Shown here: positions 36,970 through 48,700 of the stretch, in pieces
Layout: each line of letters opens with the position of its first letter
How positions within the stretch are numbered: position 1 is the stretch's first letter
NCBI RefSeq assembly: GCF_001643305.1
Contig: NZ_LSGW01000032.1
Location: 1 to 64,000, forward strand
Length of the DNA stretch: 64,000 bases
Direction of reading: 5' to 3'
Origin: Aeromonas salmonicida subsp. salmonicida
Lineage (GTDB): Bacteria; Pseudomonadota; Gammaproteobacteria; Enterobacterales; Aeromonadaceae
Made by a program: the position numbers and the translations under genes
Notes under the pieces: generated by a model
What the model was told of the DNA's origin: nothing
The model's input: only the letters and a program-made list of their open reading frames with translations
Databases searched by the model: none

Positions 36970-37287
36970 TTAGATTACAACGGCGGTACCGCTGATGCTG
37001 ACCATCAGCATGCTGCCGTTCTGCCCCACCACCTCGTAGTCGATATCGATACCGACCACGGCGTTGGCGCCCAGCGCCTGCGCGCGCTCTTTCAGTTCAT
37101 CGAAGGCAATCTCGCGGGCGCGGGCCAGCTCTTTTTCGTAGGCACCGGAGCGGCCACCAATGATATCGCGGATACCGGCAAACAGATCCTTGAAGATATT
37201 GGCGCCGAGAATGGCTTCACCCACGACGATGCCGCGGTATTCACGAATGGTTTTGCCTTCCAGCGTGGGGGTAGTTGAGAGGATCAT
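36970..37287 (-). CDS. ybjQ: YbjQ/UPF0145 family protein
   Basis: This 105-residue protein matches the YbjQ (UPF0145, DUF74) family along its length: [24 protein letters not shown], then [19 protein letters not shown] and [14 protein letters not shown]. The family forms pentamers with a YbjQ-like fold and is sometimes called heavy-metal-binding, without firm evidence. AGGAGCG precedes the ATG. It ends at its own terminator. Confidence 0.93.
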   Translation of the reverse strand: MILSTTPTLEGKTIREYRGIVVGEAILGANIFKDLFAGIRDIIGGRSGAYEKELARAREIAFDELKERAQALGANAVVGIDIDYEVVGQNGSMLMVSISGTAVVI

Positions 37288-37450
37288 CTTGCGCTCCTGA
37301 GGTGAAAATGGGTTTCAGACTACCCCAAACTTCTACCGGACAACATCCCCCGCCCCCTAATAGCCAGTTGCACGATAATGGTTGCCGTTGCAGGCGACCA
37401 TGCCGCCATTTGGCTCGCGCTCATCGCCGGAACCTGGGCCCGAACGATAA

Positions 37451-37477
37451 AAAAGGAGAGGCCAGGCCTCTCCTTTT
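37451..37477. terminator. Terminator after ndh
   Basis: A 13-bp inverted repeat (AAAAGGAGAGGCC / GGCCTCTCCTTTT) separated by one base lies 18 bases beyond the ndh stop. The loop must open a few pairs. Confidence 0.85.
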
Positions 37478-37494
37478 CGTGTGCTGATGGCAGC

Positions 37495-38787
37495 TTAGTG
37501 CAGCTTCAGGGTCGGGCGCAGTACCCGGTTGATGCGGCCCACCAGCATGATGAGACCCGTCTTGATGTAGCCGTGCAGAGCGACCTGGTGCATCCGGTAC
37601 AGCGAGATGTAAACCATGCGCGCTATGTAGCCTTCCACCATCATGGAGCCGCGCATCAGGTTGCCCATCAGGCTGCCCACTGTGGAGAAGCGGCTCAAAG
37701 AGACCAGCGAGCCGTGATCGTGATAGAGGTAAGGCTTCATCTCGCCGCCTTCCAGTTTGGCCAGGATATTCTTGCATGCCTGGGTCGCCATCTGGTGGGC
37801 GGACTGGGCGCGTGGCGGCACGAATTTGCCATCCGGCTGCGGGCAGGCGGCGCAGTCACCGATGACGAAGATGTTCTCGTCACGGCTGGTTTGCAGTGTC
37901 TCTTTCACTACCAGCTGGTTGATGCGGTTGGTTTCAAGGCCGGCGATATCCTTCATGAAATCCGGCGCCTTGATACCGGCAGCCCACACCATGAGGTCAG
38001 CTTCGATGAGCTCCCCATCCTTGGTGTGCAGCCCATCGCTGGTGGCTTCGGTGATCATGGTGGCGGTACGCACATCCACCCCCAGTTTGACTAGTTCCTG
38101 ATGAGCCGCGCCACTGATGCGCTCCGGCAGCGCCGGCAGAATGCGGGGACCCGCTTCCACCAGAGTCACCTTCAGGCTCTCTGTGGTGAGGTTCTTGAAA
38201 CCGTAGGCATAGAGCTGCTCCACAGCGTTATAGAGCTCGGCAGAGAGCTCGACGCCAGTGGCACCGCCGCCAACGATGGCGATCTTCACCTTGTCACCTG
38301 GCTGGTATTCGGTGGCGAACTGCAGGAAGCGGTTCATCATGCTGTTGTGGAAACGGTGCGCCTGGGAGGGGCTGTCCAGGAAGATGCAGTGATCCTTGAT
38401 GCCCTTGGTGTTGAAGTCGTTGGAAACGGAACCAATCGCCATCACCAGGATGTCGTACGGCACCTCCCGCTCATGCACCACTATGTCGCCATTCTCATCG
38501 ACGATCTTCCCCAGCACGATGCGTTTTTCGTCGCGCTTGATGTCAGTCAGGCTGCCCAGCTGGAAATCGAAACCATGGTTTTTGGCATGGGACTGGTAGC
38601 TCAGGGCATCGATACCCGCGTCCATGGAGCCGGTGGCCACTTCGTGCAGCAGGGGTTTCCACAGGTGGGTACGGTTACGGTCGACCAGGGTGATCTTGGC
38701 CTTGTTCTTCTTGCCCAGTTTGCGACCCAGGCTGGTAGCCAGCTCCAGACCGCCAGCTCCACCGCCGACGACAACAATATTGGTCAT
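37495..38787 (-). CDS. ndh: NADH dehydrogenase type II (NDH-2)
   Basis: This 430-residue flavoprotein passes electrons from NADH to quinone without pumping protons, on the inner face of the membrane. The FAD motif [13 protein letters not shown] is at the N-terminus and the NADH motif [17 protein letters not shown] in the middle, followed by [14 protein letters not shown], typical of Ndh. The C-terminal amphipathic segment ([21 protein letters not shown]) anchors it to the membrane. It lies downstream of ycfP as in E. coli, separated by a hairpin. Confidence 0.97.
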   Translation of the reverse strand: MTNIVVVGGGAGGLELATSLGRKLGKKNKAKITLVDRNRTHLWKPLLHEVATGSMDAGIDALSYQSHAKNHGFDFQLGSLTDIKRDEKRIVLGKIVDENGDIVVHEREVPYDILVMAIGSVSNDFNTKGIKDHCIFLDSPSQAHRFHNSMMNRFLQFATEYQPGDKVKIAIVGGGATGVELSAELYNAVEQLYAYGFKNLTTESLKVTLVEAGPRILPALPERISGAAHQELVKLGVDVRTATMITEATSDGLHTKDGELIEADLMVWAAGIKAPDFMKDIAGLETNRINQLVVKETLQTSRDENIFVIGDCAACPQPDGKFVPPRAQSAHQMATQACKNILAKLEGGEMKPYLYHDHGSLVSLSRFSTVGSLMGNLMRGSMMVEGYIARMVYISLYRMHQVALHGYIKTGLIMLVGRINRVLRPTLKLH

Positions 38788-38815
38788 GGTTAATTACCTC
38801 GGTTCCATTAAAGCG

Positions 38816-38836
38816 AAGGGAGCCATCGGCTCCCTT
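38816..38836 (-). terminator. Hairpin between ycfP and ndh
   Basis: A 9-bp stem (AAGGGAGCC / GGCTCCCTT) with a 3-nt loop. On the minus strand it is followed by CGCTTT, so it is a weak terminator or an attenuator before ndh. Confidence 0.5.
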
Positions 38837-38865
38837 GATAGTTGAATCCATGACGTGACAATCGA

Positions 38866-39405
38866 TCAGGCTTCTTTGAAAGCCTTCATCTGTTGCAGGT
38901 GATGAGAGATATTTTTGAACTTGTGAGTCTCTCGCTCATCCCACACGATGTTGTAATAATTCTTCAATTCACGCTCAATGTCGCCATTATCGCGGATTTC
39001 ATCCTGAACGGAAAGGATGCAGAGGCAATTTCCTGAATTTTTACTACGAAATTCAGACACACATTTGGTGCCTATATCCTCATACTCTTCCGGTCTGTCT
39101 ATCTTGCCCTGCATGGTGATCTCGGGGTGCAGATTGGGGTTGAAGATCACCTGTTTGATGCCGCACAAGAAGCCGATCCGCTCGCTCCAGTAACCTCCCA
39201 GCCCCACCCCGCAGATGAGAGGCTTGGGGTCTGTGCTCATGTCGAGCTGCTTTTTCACTTCCTTGAGCAGGTGGCTCATGTCATGACGGGGATGAACCGT
39301 GCTGTAGTGCACAAAACGCACATCATCATCGATAAACTGCAACTGCAGCACTTTTTCATGATTGCCGAGGCTGGTGGCATCAAAGCCATGCAGATAGATG
39401 ATCAT
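38866..39405 (-). CDS. ycfP: YcfP/UPF0227 esterase-like protein
   Basis: This 179-residue protein starts at ATG 39405 (GAGGTC upstream); a longer frame lacks homology. It matches E. coli YcfP throughout: [69 protein letters not shown]. It is an alpha/beta-hydrolase fold, and YcfP lacks the usual nucleophile elbow serine (here GVGLGG), so its activity is unclear. It may be cotranscribed with ndh. Confidence 0.93.
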   Translation of the reverse strand: MIIYLHGFDATSLGNHEKVLQLQFIDDDVRFVHYSTVHPRHDMSHLLKEVKKQLDMSTDPKPLICGVGLGGYWSERIGFLCGIKQVIFNPNLHPEITMQGKIDRPEEYEDIGTKCVSEFRSKNSGNCLCILSVQDEIRDNGDIERELKNYYNIVWDERETHKFKNISHHLQQMKAFKEA

Positions 39406-39736
39406 GGACAAGACCTCAAAAACTGTGTCGGTTCTATCGAAACTACCCCAGCGGCGGGGCCTTGCGCCACCAAAACATCCCACTTTCTTGCTTTGGATCA
39501 CGCCTCCAGTTGCGGATGAAACCAGATTAAGTCAATCAGATACCTCACTTGCTCCGTTCGGCAATGAAAGTGGATACCCACTGTGACGAAGGGATCAACT
39601 GGCTAGCGAGGCAAGTGGCTGTGCCATGGGGCAGCAAACGATTGCCCACCACGGTTGTTCAGTACCACACGGCAGCCCTCTTTATCAGCCATGAACAGCC
39701 CCACGCCCTGCACAGCATCATCTGTGGGAAACCATG
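39406..39736. other. Intergenic region with no clear gene
   Basis: It contains the upstream region of ycfP (minus strand). An open frame at 39564-39737 encodes 57 residues without recognisable features. I see no defined promoter. Confidence 0.35.
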
Positions 39737-39776
39737 AAAAAACCGCCGGGCAGACACACTGCCCGGCGGCTTTTTA
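39737..39776. terminator. Terminator after the first oligopeptidase gene
   Basis: A 10-bp stem (CCGCCGGGCA / TGCCCGGCGG) is flanked by A- and T-runs. It lies next to the stop codon of the M3-type peptidase gene on the minus strand. Confidence 0.85.
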
Positions 39777-39790
39777 CGCGGCAAAGCCCC

Positions 39791-41599
39791 CTAGCAGCAG
39801 GTCTGCTCGAAGCGATCCACCGCCGCCGCCACCAGCGCCATGCTGCCCTGCCAGAAGGCAGCTTCGCGGATATCCTGACCCAGGTGTTTTGCCACCAGAT
39901 CTTCGGCGCTCATGCGGCCGGTATCGCGCAACAAGGCGCGATAAGCCTGCGCCACATCCGTTTCCCCTGCCGCCTGACGGCTCATCAACTGCTGATAAAC
40001 ACCCAGACTGAACAGATAGCCAAACAGGTAGGGGTAGTTGTAAAAACCGAGCCCGGCGATGGAAAAGTGCGCCTTGGCTGCCCAGAACAGAGGGTGATAA
40101 CGCACCAGACTCCCCTCATACCAGCGACCCCAGGCTTCATCCGTCATCGTCTTTAGCCGCTGTGCCGACACATAGCCCTGCGCCCGCTCCGCCACCAGCG
40201 CCTGCTCGAAGTCGAATCGGGCCGGAATGTTGACCAGGAAGGTGGCGGCACCGTCGGCTTCGGCCCAGGCGATGGCCTGCTGCTGCTCCGGCGTCTGCGC
40301 CTGCTCGAACAGGGCGCTGCGCACCAGGGTTTCGGCAAAGATGGAGGCGGTCTCCGCCAGCGTCATGGGGTAGCTGCGTTGACTCATGGGCAGATCGCGA
40401 ATGAGCCAGTTGTGCCAGGCGTGACCCAACTCGTGAGCGAGCGTGATGACGTTGTCCATGGTGCCGGCATAGGTGATAAAGACTCTCGGCTCCACCGGCT
40501 CGGCAAACTTGGTGCAGTAGGCACCAGTGCGCCGGTTCGGGGTGGGCGCCGCATCAATCCAGCCCTTCTCGGCCATCATGCGGGCAAACTCCCCCATCTC
40601 GGGATCGAAACGGGCAAAGGCCGCGGCTATGATCTCGATCGCCTCTTCAAACGGGATCTCGCGACTGCTGGCCGCCGGGGGCGGAGCAAACAAGTCTTCC
40701 GGCCCCGGATCTGTGATGCCAAGCTGCCGGGCCATCAGCCCCAGCGCCCGCTGGCCCAGACCCCGCGCGTTATACGTCTCGGCCATAAGCGTATCCAGGG
40801 TGGTACGCTCGATATGGCTCTGGTGGCAGGAGAGATCCAGCGCATCGAGCACACGCTGCTTGCCGCGCTGGCGCGCCAGCTCCAGCCGCCAGCCATTGAG
40901 GGCATTGAGGATGGCGGCCACCGTCTCCTGCTCCCCTTCCCAGCCGGCACTGATGGCATCAAAGGCCTCGCGGCGCAGGGCCCGTACAGGGCTGGAGAGC
41001 AGATTGCTTGCCTCGGCCAACCCCATCTCGCGACCGTCGATAACGAGGCGGATCTTGCCCACCAGATCGTTATAGAGGTTGCCCCAGGCGTGCAGGCCAT
41101 CGGTACCAAGGCCGATCACCAGCTGCTCCGCCTCCACCGGCAGACGCTGATCCCGCAAGCGGCGCTCATGGCGCAGTCGGTACGCCTCTTCTCCGAGCAA
41201 GGGATCCTGCATCAGCCGCTCAAACTCGGGCTCGGGCAGTCCCAGCATCAGGTCTTCGACCGGCGCCTGTGTCTTGAACAGATCGGCGTTGAGGGCGCGG
41301 GCACGGGAGGCCAGCTGCTTGGCGAGCGGATCGCAGGCATCCTGACTGCCCTTTGATGCCGCCAGCACGGCGACGTTCCAGCCGATATTGCGGATCCGCT
41401 GGGCCCGCAGGCGCACTTCCCGCAAAAAATCGGGCAAGGCGTCGGTATTGCCCAATACCTGCTCAAGACCGTCGATAAAACCGGCAAGCCCGGCGAGGTT
41501 GGCACGGGCCAGGCTCATGTCCGCTTCCAGCTCGGGGCAGTCGAGGGCGGGATAGATATGCTGGTTGTGCCACTGCTGTGGGTAGACTCTTTGTTGCAT
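39791..41599 (-). CDS. M3-type oligopeptidase (PepF/oligoendopeptidase family)
   Basis: This zinc metallopeptidase of 602 residues belongs to the M3B oligoendopeptidase F group. The zinc site H389-E-L-G-H393 lies in VITLAHELGHAWHNW, followed by the third-ligand region TLAETASIFAETLV. The C-terminal FYNYPYLFGYLFSLGVYQ is typical. The ATG at 41599 matches the N-terminus of the tandem paralogue (YPQQWHNQHIYPALDCPELEAD versus PPKWLDDHIYATPDCPAVDAD). The longer frame upstream is non-homologous. It probably degrades cytoplasmic peptides. Confidence 0.9.
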   Translation of the reverse strand: MQQRVYPQQWHNQHIYPALDCPELEADMSLARANLAGLAGFIDGLEQVLGNTDALPDFLREVRLRAQRIRNIGWNVAVLAASKGSQDACDPLAKQLASRARALNADLFKTQAPVEDLMLGLPEPEFERLMQDPLLGEEAYRLRHERRLRDQRLPVEAEQLVIGLGTDGLHAWGNLYNDLVGKIRLVIDGREMGLAEASNLLSSPVRALRREAFDAISAGWEGEQETVAAILNALNGWRLELARQRGKQRVLDALDLSCHQSHIERTTLDTLMAETYNARGLGQRALGLMARQLGITDPGPEDLFAPPPAASSREIPFEEAIEIIAAAFARFDPEMGEFARMMAEKGWIDAAPTPNRRTGAYCTKFAEPVEPRVFITYAGTMDNVITLAHELGHAWHNWLIRDLPMSQRSYPMTLAETASIFAETLVRSALFEQAQTPEQQQAIAWAEADGAATFLVNIPARFDFEQALVAERAQGYVSAQRLKTMTDEAWGRWYEGSLVRYHPLFWAAKAHFSIAGLGFYNYPYLFGYLFSLGVYQQLMSRQAAGETDVAQAYRALLRDTGRMSAEDLVAKHLGQDIREAAFWQGSMALVAAAVDRFEQTCC

Positions 41600-41753
41600 C
41601 AAACGCTCGTCATCAATATCAGGGGGCAGAGGCTGCCCTGGGTGAAATGCGCATGGCCGGGCCGCTGCGGGCCCGCCACGAAAGAAACAGGGGCCGCCGG
41701 GGCGCCCCCGAACGGCCGGTCTGATCAGCCAATGCGATAGACGGGCCAGCCCG

Positions 41754-43531
41754 TCACACCAGTCGCTCGAGGCGCTCGACCGCCTCCTCCACATAGCGCA
41801 GGCTCTCCTGCCAGAAGGCGGGTTCGCGAATGTCGACCCCCAGGTGTTTCTCCACCAGATCCTCGGCGCTCATACGACCCGTGTCGATGAGCAGCGCGCG
41901 ATAGGCGTGGGCAAACTCGCCCCCGGCCCGCTCCTTCTGGGCATAGAGCCCCAGGCTGAACAGATAGCCGAACAAGTAGGGATAGTTGTAAAACCCGAGT
42001 TCGGTGATGGAGAAGTGGCCCTTGCTGGCCCAGAACAGCTCGTCGTACTGGCTGAGGGTGTCACCATAGCACTGCTGCTGCGCGGATTTCATCATCTGCC
42101 GCAGCTGGCTTGCCCCCACATAGCCTTGCTCCCGCGCCGCCACCAGGGTCCGCTCGAAGGTGAAGCGGGCCGGAACGTCGAGCAGCAGGCTGGCGGCGCG
42201 CTCCCCGTCCAGCCAGGCGATGGCCCTGCGCTGCTCCATGTTGTCGGTGGCGGCCAACAGGGCATCACGCACCAGGGCCTCGGCAAACAGGGAGGCGGTC
42301 TCGGCCAGCGTCTTGGGGTAGTCGCGCTGCTCCAGCGGCAAGTCCCGCAACAGCCAGCTGTGCCAGGCGTGCCCGAGCTCGTGGGCCAGGGTGATGAGGT
42401 TGTCCATGGTGCCCTCGAAAGTGAGAAACACCCGAGGCTCGGGAGGATAGGCATATTCGGTACTGTAAGCACCGCTGCGCCGGTTTGCGCTGGGGCTGCA
42501 TCAATCCAGCCCTTCTCGGTCATCATGCGGGCAAAGGCCTCCATTTCAGGGTCAAACCCGGCGAAGGCATCGGCCACCAGGGTCAGTGCCTGCTCGAAGC
42601 TGAGCAGGGCCGAGGGCGCGGCGGGCGCAGGGGCATAGAGATCCCAGGGGGCAAAATCGGTGATCTGCTGGGCGCTGGCCATGGCGCGCAGGGCTCGCCG
42701 TCCCAGCGCTTTGTGGGCGTCAGCCTCGGCCATCAGGGTATCCAGGGTGGCGCGCTCGATATGGCTCTGATGGCAGGAGACATCCAGCGCATCGAGCCGA
42801 CGCGTCTTGCCACGCTGGGCGGCGAGTTCGTTGCGCCAGCCGTTGATGGCGTTGAGGATGGCGGCTACCGTCTCCTGCTCTGACTGCCAGGCGGCCTGGA
42901 TGCCGTGCCAGGCGCTGGCACGGCGCGCGCGATCCGGGTGAGCCAGCAAGTTGTCCGCCTGGGCCAGTCCCATGGGCTCTCCGTCCACCACGGGCCTGAG
43001 TCGGCCCACCAGACTGTCGTAGAGAGCCCCCCAGCCTTGCAGTCCATCCACCGAGAGCCCCTCGATCAGCTGCTCGCTCTCGAGCGACAGCCGTTGATCC
43101 TGCAGGCGGCGATCATGACGTATGAGGTAGGCAAGCTCGAACAGCTCGGCATCCTGCAGCAAGGCTCGAACCTGCCGCTCGGGGGCACTTGCCCAGAACA
43201 GGGTCACCGGCTTGCTGAGCTGGGCCAGGCTCGCCTGCAACTGCTGGCCACGGGATAGCAGCACCTTGGCCGCTTCGTCGCAACCATTGCGACTGAGCCG
43301 GTTGTAGGCATAGGTCTGGCTGTTCCACACCAACCGGTTCACGTCGGTCCAGCAGGCTCTGATGGCCCGCAGCAGGTGGCGCAAGCCATTGATATCAGTG
43401 GTTTGAGGGAGCTCGTCCAGCAATTGACTCAAGGTCGTCAGCGTATGGCGGGCCTGATGAAAATCGGCGTCGACCGCCGGGCAGTCGGGGGTGGCATAGA
43501 TGTGATCATCCAGCCATTTGGGTGGGTTCAT
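41754..43531 (-). pseudogene. Second M3-type oligopeptidase, frameshifted
   Basis: This tandem paralogue of the previous gene is oriented the same way. The first 345 or so residues read in one frame up to MMTEKGWIDAAP. One C is then missing from a C run (GGGG on the plus strand at 42492-42495). Restoring it gives SANRRSGAYSTEYAYPPEPRVFLTF, then the zinc site LAHELGHAWHSW and the rest of the enzyme to ERLERLV. As read, the first frame goes on out of register and the active site is lost. It is either a recent mutation masked by the second copy or a base-calling error. Confidence 0.85.
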
Positions 43532-43711
43532 AATGGTCCTTGTTTGTTTGCATCCATGTCATGTGACCCAGCCTCTATGGGCTGGTGCCAGTTCGGATAG
43601 TACGAAGGGGGCCGGCACTTGCCTAGCCCCCATCCGAGTCAACAAACAGGACAAACAATCATCTGTGCGACGGCCTCTATCGGCCGGGAACCAAGAGTGG
43701 ACAAGCCGCCG

Positions 43712-44629
43712 TTATCTGGCGGGTTTGAGTTTGCTCACCAGTGTCATCGCCAGCACCAGCAGCAGACCTGCCACCACACCGGCCACGGCGTTGAGCAGGG
43801 TTGGCGTGATGGCGGCCAGCACTGTACCCACTGTTGGCAAGGTGGCAAGTGCCCCGGCAGCGCCTTCTATCAGGTGATGGGCGAAGGGCCAACCGTGCAC
43901 CAGTATGCCGCCCCCCACCATGAACATGGCAATGGTCCCTACCAGCGCCAGCAGATGCATCAAACGGGGCGCCGTCACCAGCAGCCCCTGCCCGACTGCG
44001 CGGCGCAAGGCGCTGCCGTCGGACTTTTGCAGCAGGTGCAGACCTATGTCGTCGAGTTTGACGATAAGTCCCACCAGACCATAGACCCCCACCGTCATCA
44101 AAAGCGCTATGCCTGCCACCACGGAGATCTGCAAACCCAGACTGCTGCCTTGCACAGTGCCGAGCGCGATCACGATGATCTCGGCGGAGAGGATAAAGTC
44201 GGTGCGAATGGCCCCCTTCACCTTCTGCTGTTCAAAGGCCACCAGATCGTCGGGAACAACCTGGCTGCTCGGCTCACCTTCTGCTGCATCGTGTGGCAAC
44301 AACTTGTGGGCCAGCTTCTCCGCCCCCTCAAAGCAGAGATAGGCGCCCCCCAGCATCAGCAAGGGGGTAATGAGCCAGGGCACCAGGGCACTGATGGCGA
44401 TGGCGGCAGGCACCAAGATCAGCTTGTTGCGAAACGATCCCTTGGCCACCGCCCACACCACAGGCAGCTCCCGCTCTGCCCGCACACCGGAAACCTGCTC
44501 GGCATTGAGGGCAAGGTCGTCCCCCAGCACGCCGGCCGTCTTCTTGGCCGCAACCTTGGTCATCAGCGCCACGTCATCGAGCACGCTGGCAATATCATCG
44601 AGCAGGGCCAACAAACTGGTTCCGGCCAT
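43712..44629 (-). CDS. DUF808 family membrane protein (YedI-like)
   Basis: This 305-residue inner-membrane protein matches E. coli YedI (DUF808) from [21 protein letters not shown] through [24 protein letters not shown] to several hydrophobic helices. I chose ATG 44629 because it aligns with YedI and has GAGGA 9 bases upstream. The function is unknown. It diverges from the DUF924 gene. Confidence 0.93.
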   Translation of the reverse strand: MAGTSLLALLDDIASVLDDVALMTKVAAKKTAGVLGDDLALNAEQVSGVRAERELPVVWAVAKGSFRNKLILVPAAIAISALVPWLITPLLMLGGAYLCFEGAEKLAHKLLPHDAAEGEPSSQVVPDDLVAFEQQKVKGAIRTDFILSAEIIVIALGTVQGSSLGLQISVVAGIALLMTVGVYGLVGLIVKLDDIGLHLLQKSDGSALRRAVGQGLLVTAPRLMHLLALVGTIAMFMVGGGILVHGWPFAHHLIEGAAGALATLPTVGTVLAAITPTLLNAVAGVVAGLLLVLAMTLVSKLKPAR

Positions 44630-44840
44630 ATCAGGCATTCCTCATATCAGTGGAAAAATCCCCTCGGGCATGCAGGCCATCTCGCCGGGCAGGCGCCACA
44701 GGCGCATGCCGACCAGAGGGGGTTCCTCATTTCGGGTAAAAGATGGCACAGTGTAACGAGAAGCTGCCATTTCGGCAGCTACCACATCAGGGTCAATTGA
44801 CCTTGTTTTCCTCCCAGACCCTCTGATCCAAGGAGTTCCC

Positions 44841-45443
44841 ATGCAACCCTGGCAGCCTCTGCTCGATTTCTGGTTTGGCGATGATGCCGACGATGCCACC
44901 CGTGCCGCGCGGCAAGCCCCCCTCTGGTGGGGAAAAAGCCGCGAAACCGATGCGCTGATAGCCAGCCTCTTTGGCGAACTGGCCGAGGCAGCGGCCGCTG
45001 GCAGCCTGGCCCAATGGGCCGAGGTACCCGTCGGTCGGTTGGCACTGATCCTGCTGCTGGACCAGCTGCCGCGCAATGTACATCGCGGCACACCCGGCGC
45101 CTTTGCCCGGGATCCCCATGCTCGCGACCTCTGCCTGAAAGGATTGTCTATTGGAGCAGACAGGGCGCTCTCCCCGCTGGCACGGGTCTTTTTCTACCTG
45201 CCGCTGGAGCACGCCGAGTCTCGCGAGCAGCAAGCCAGGAGCGTAACCCTGTTCGAGGCGCTGGCGGCCGAACAGTCCACAACCCCGGCCCAAGCAACCT
45301 TCGAAGGGTTTGCCGACTTTGCCCGCCGCCATCAGGCGATCATCGAGCGCTTCGGCCGCTTCCCCCATCACAATGCCATACTGGGTCGCGCAGACACGCC
45401 ACAAGAGGCCGATTTTTTGCAGCAACCCGGCTCGGGTTTTTAG
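44841..45443 (+). CDS. DUF924 family protein
   Basis: This 200-residue soluble helical protein shows the DUF924 pattern: LLDFWFGD near the start, WWGKSRETDALI, LALILLLDQLPRNVHRGTPGAFARDPHA, FFYLPLEHAES and RFPHHNAILGR. The family has a TPR-like fold and no assigned function. AAGGAG lies 8 bases before the ATG. A strong terminator follows. Confidence 0.93.
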   Translation: MQPWQPLLDFWFGDDADDATRAARQAPLWWGKSRETDALIASLFGELAEAAAAGSLAQWAEVPVGRLALILLLDQLPRNVHRGTPGAFARDPHARDLCLKGLSIGADRALSPLARVFFYLPLEHAESREQQARSVTLFEALAAEQSTTPAQATFEGFADFARRHQAIIERFGRFPHHNAILGRADTPQEADFLQQPGSGF

Positions 45444-45530
45444 TCCATGAAAACCACGTCATAGAGAAATGGCTCACCAAGCCGGGATACCATGCGCCAA
45501 GATCCATTGCTCCCTGCGCCCGATGCACAA

Positions 45531-45565
45531 AATCCGAAACCAGCCCGGTTGGTTCCGGATTTTTT
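45531..45565 (+). terminator. Terminator of the DUF924 gene
   Basis: A 12-bp stem with one mismatch (AATCCGAAACCA / TGGTTCCGGATT) and a 6-nt loop is followed by a run of T. Confidence 0.8.
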
Positions 45566-45650
45566 ATCTGCATCGAACCAACGCTCGTCTCCTCCACTGA
45601 TAGCAGGGATGCCCACACTGAACATGCCTGCACCACGCCTCCGCCAATAA

Positions 45651-45676
45651 AAAAACCGGCCAAGTGGCCGGTTTTT
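45651..45676 (-). terminator. Terminator of purL
   Basis: A 12-bp inverted repeat (AAAAACCGGCCA / TGGCCGGTTTTT) lies 28 bases past the purL stop. Flanking A/T runs suit both strands. Confidence 0.85.
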
Positions 45677-45703
45677 GATGCGCTGCAGCGTGGGTGACGA
45701 GGT

Positions 45704-48700
45704 TTAACCCAGTCGTACACGGGCGTTGCGGAACATCCGCATCCAAGCGCCATCCTCACCCCAGTTGTCCGGGTGCCAGGAGTTGGCCACGGTGCGGAAC
45801 ACCCGCTCCGGGTGCGGCATCATGATGGTGGCCCGGCCATCCGTGGTGGTCACGGCGGTAATGCCATCCGGCGAACCGTTCGGGTTGGCCGGGTATTGCT
45901 CGGTCACCTGACCACGGTTGTCGACAAAACGCAGACCCACAAGACCACTGGCTTGCAACGCGCTCAGGTGAGCGGCGTCGCGCACCTCCACTCGCCCTTC
46001 CCCATGGGAGACGGCAATGGGCATCACTGAGCCCGCCATGCCAGCGAAGAAGGCGGACGGAGAGTCCTGCACCTCCACCAGGCTGAAGCGCGCCTCGAAG
46101 CGCTCGGAGCGGTTGCGCACGAAGCGCGGCCACAGATCGGCCCCCGGGATCAGGGTGCGCAGGTTGGACATCATCTGGCAGCCGTTGCACACGCCCAAGG
46201 AGAGGGTATCGCCACGCTCGAAGAAGCGCTGGAACTGCTCACGGGCGTTGTCGTTGAACAGGATGGACTTGGCCCAGCCCTCGCCAGCCCCCAGTACGTC
46301 GCCGTAGGAGAAGCCACCACAGGCCACCAGGGTCTGGAACTCTTCCAGCTTGATCCGGCCAGAGAGAATGTCGCTCATATGGACGTCGACAGCGGCAAAA
46401 CCGGCACGATCGAACGCAGCCGCCATCTCCACATGGGAGTTGACCCCCTGCTCGCGCAGCACCGCCAGACGGGGGGAGACCCCCTTGGCGATATAGGGCG
46501 CGGCCACATCCTCGGACGGGTTGTAGGTCAGTTTGGCCTGCAGACCCGGGTCGGTGGCATCCTGACGAGCAGCATGTTCCTGATCCGCGCACTCGGGGTT
46601 GTCGCGCAGACGCTGCATCTGCCAGCTGGTCTCACCCCAGAGGGTACGCAGGGCGGTGCGGCTGGCACGATACACTTCTGTACCCGCGCGCTGCAGTGTG
46701 ATGAGGTCCCCCTCGCGCACTGTGCCCAGCACATGGGAGCAGGCAGCCAGGCCGTGACCGGCCAGCAGTGTCATCACGGCTTCCTTGTCGTCGCGACGCA
46801 CCTGAATGACGGCGCCCAGCTCCTCGTTGAACAGAGCAGGCAACAGCTCGCCACCGATGCGGTCCAGCTGGATATCGAGACCGCAGTGACCGGCAAACGC
46901 CATCTCGGTCAGGGTGACAAACAGGCCGCCGTCGGAGCGGTCGTGGTAGGCGATCAGCTTGCGATCGGCCACCAGCGCCTGAATGGCGTTGAAGAAGCCT
47001 TTCAGTTGTACCGGATTGTCGAGATCCGGCGCCTTGTCACCCAGCTGACGGTAGACCTGAGCCAGGGCCGAGGCGCCGAGGCGCTGCTTGCCGTTGCCAA
47101 GGTCAATCAGGATAAGGTCGGTCTCACCCAGATCGGTACGCAGTTGCGGCGTCACCGTGTTGCGTACATCTTCCACCCGGGCAAAGGCGGTGATGAGCAG
47201 GGAGAGCGGCGAGGTGACGCTTTGCTCCTTGCCATCTTGCTGCCAGCGGGTCTTCATGGACATGGAGTCCTTGCCCACTGGTATGGTAATGCCAAGGGCC
47301 GGGCAGAGCTCTTCACCCACCGCTTTCACCGCCTCATAGAGACCGGCATCTTCCCCCGGATGACCGGCAGCGGCCATCCAGTTGGCCGAGAGCTTGACCC
47401 GCTTGAGCGATCCAATGTGGGTCGGCGCCAGGTTGGTCAGGGCTTCGGCTACCGCCATACGGGCGGATGCAGCGTGGGAGAGCAGCGCCACCGGAGTGCG
47501 CTCGCCCATGGACATGGCTTCGCCGTGGTAGCTGTCGTAGGTCGCCGCAGTAACGGCGCAATCGGCCACCGGGATCTGCCAGGGACCGACCATCTGATCG
47601 CGGTTGACCAGACCGGTCACGCTGCGATCGCCGATGGTGATGAGGAAGGACTTCTCCGCCACTGTGGGCAGACGCAGTACCCGTTCGGCTGCATCGTTCA
47701 GCGTGATGCCGTCCAGTTGCAGCGGCTTGCCCTGAGCTGGCAGGGTAGTGACATCGCGGTGCATCTTGGGCGCCTTGCCCAGCAGCACGTCCAGCGGCAA
47801 ATCGATGGGCTGGTTGTCAAAGTGGCTGTCAGAGAGGGTGAGATGCTTCTCTTCGGTGGCGGTACCGATCACGGCATAAGGCGCGCGCTCACGCTCGCAC
47901 AGTGCCTTGAACAGGGGCAGCTTGTCCTGCGCCACCGCCAGCACGTAACGCTCCTGGGATTCGTTGCACCAGATCTCCAGCGGGCTCATGCCCGGCTCGT
48001 CGCTCTGGATGGCGCGCAAATCGAAACGGCCACCGCGCTCACCGTCATTGACCAGCTCCGGCATGGCGTTGGAGAGACCACCCGCCCCCACGTCGTGAAT
48101 GAAGACGATGGGGTTGGCATCGCCCAGCTGCCAGCAGCGGTCGATCACCTCCTGACAACGACGTTCCATCTCGGGGTTGTCGCGCTGCACCGAGGCAAAG
48201 TCAAGATCTTCGGCTGACTGACCGGATGCCATGGAGGAGGCTGCGCCGCCACCCAGACCGATGTTCATGGCCGGACCACCCAGCACTATCAGGGCCGCCC
48301 CGACCGGGATCTCCCCTTTCTGAACATGATCGGTGCGGATGTTGCCGATGCCGCCTGCCAGCATGATGGGCTTGTGGTAGCCACGCACCTCGACGCCGTT
48401 GTGGCTCGGCACCTCCTCTTCGAAGGTACGGAAGTAACCGAGAATGGCCGGGCGACCGAATTCATTGTTGAAGGCGGCGCCGCCAAGCGGCCCCTCCTGC
48501 ATGATGTCAAAGGCGCTGACGATGCGGCTCGGCTTGCCGAAATCCTGCTCCCAGGGCTGTTCGAAGCCGGGAATACGCAGGTTGGAGACGGTAAAGCCCA
48601 CCAGACCCGCCTTGGGCTTGGCACCACGGCCGGTTGCACCCTCGTCGCGGATCTCGCCGCCGGAGCCAGTAGCCGCTCCTGGGAAGGGGGAGATGGCGGT

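Noticed and set aside
39564-39737. A 57-codon frame ending just before a terminator
   Set aside because: No clear ribosome site and no recognisable sequence features. The terminator is explained by the peptidase gene on the other strand.
46379-48217. A 612-codon open frame on the plus strand opposite purL
   Set aside because: It is a shadow of the highly coding purL strand in GC-rich DNA. The product has no recognisable domain and there is no ribosome site.
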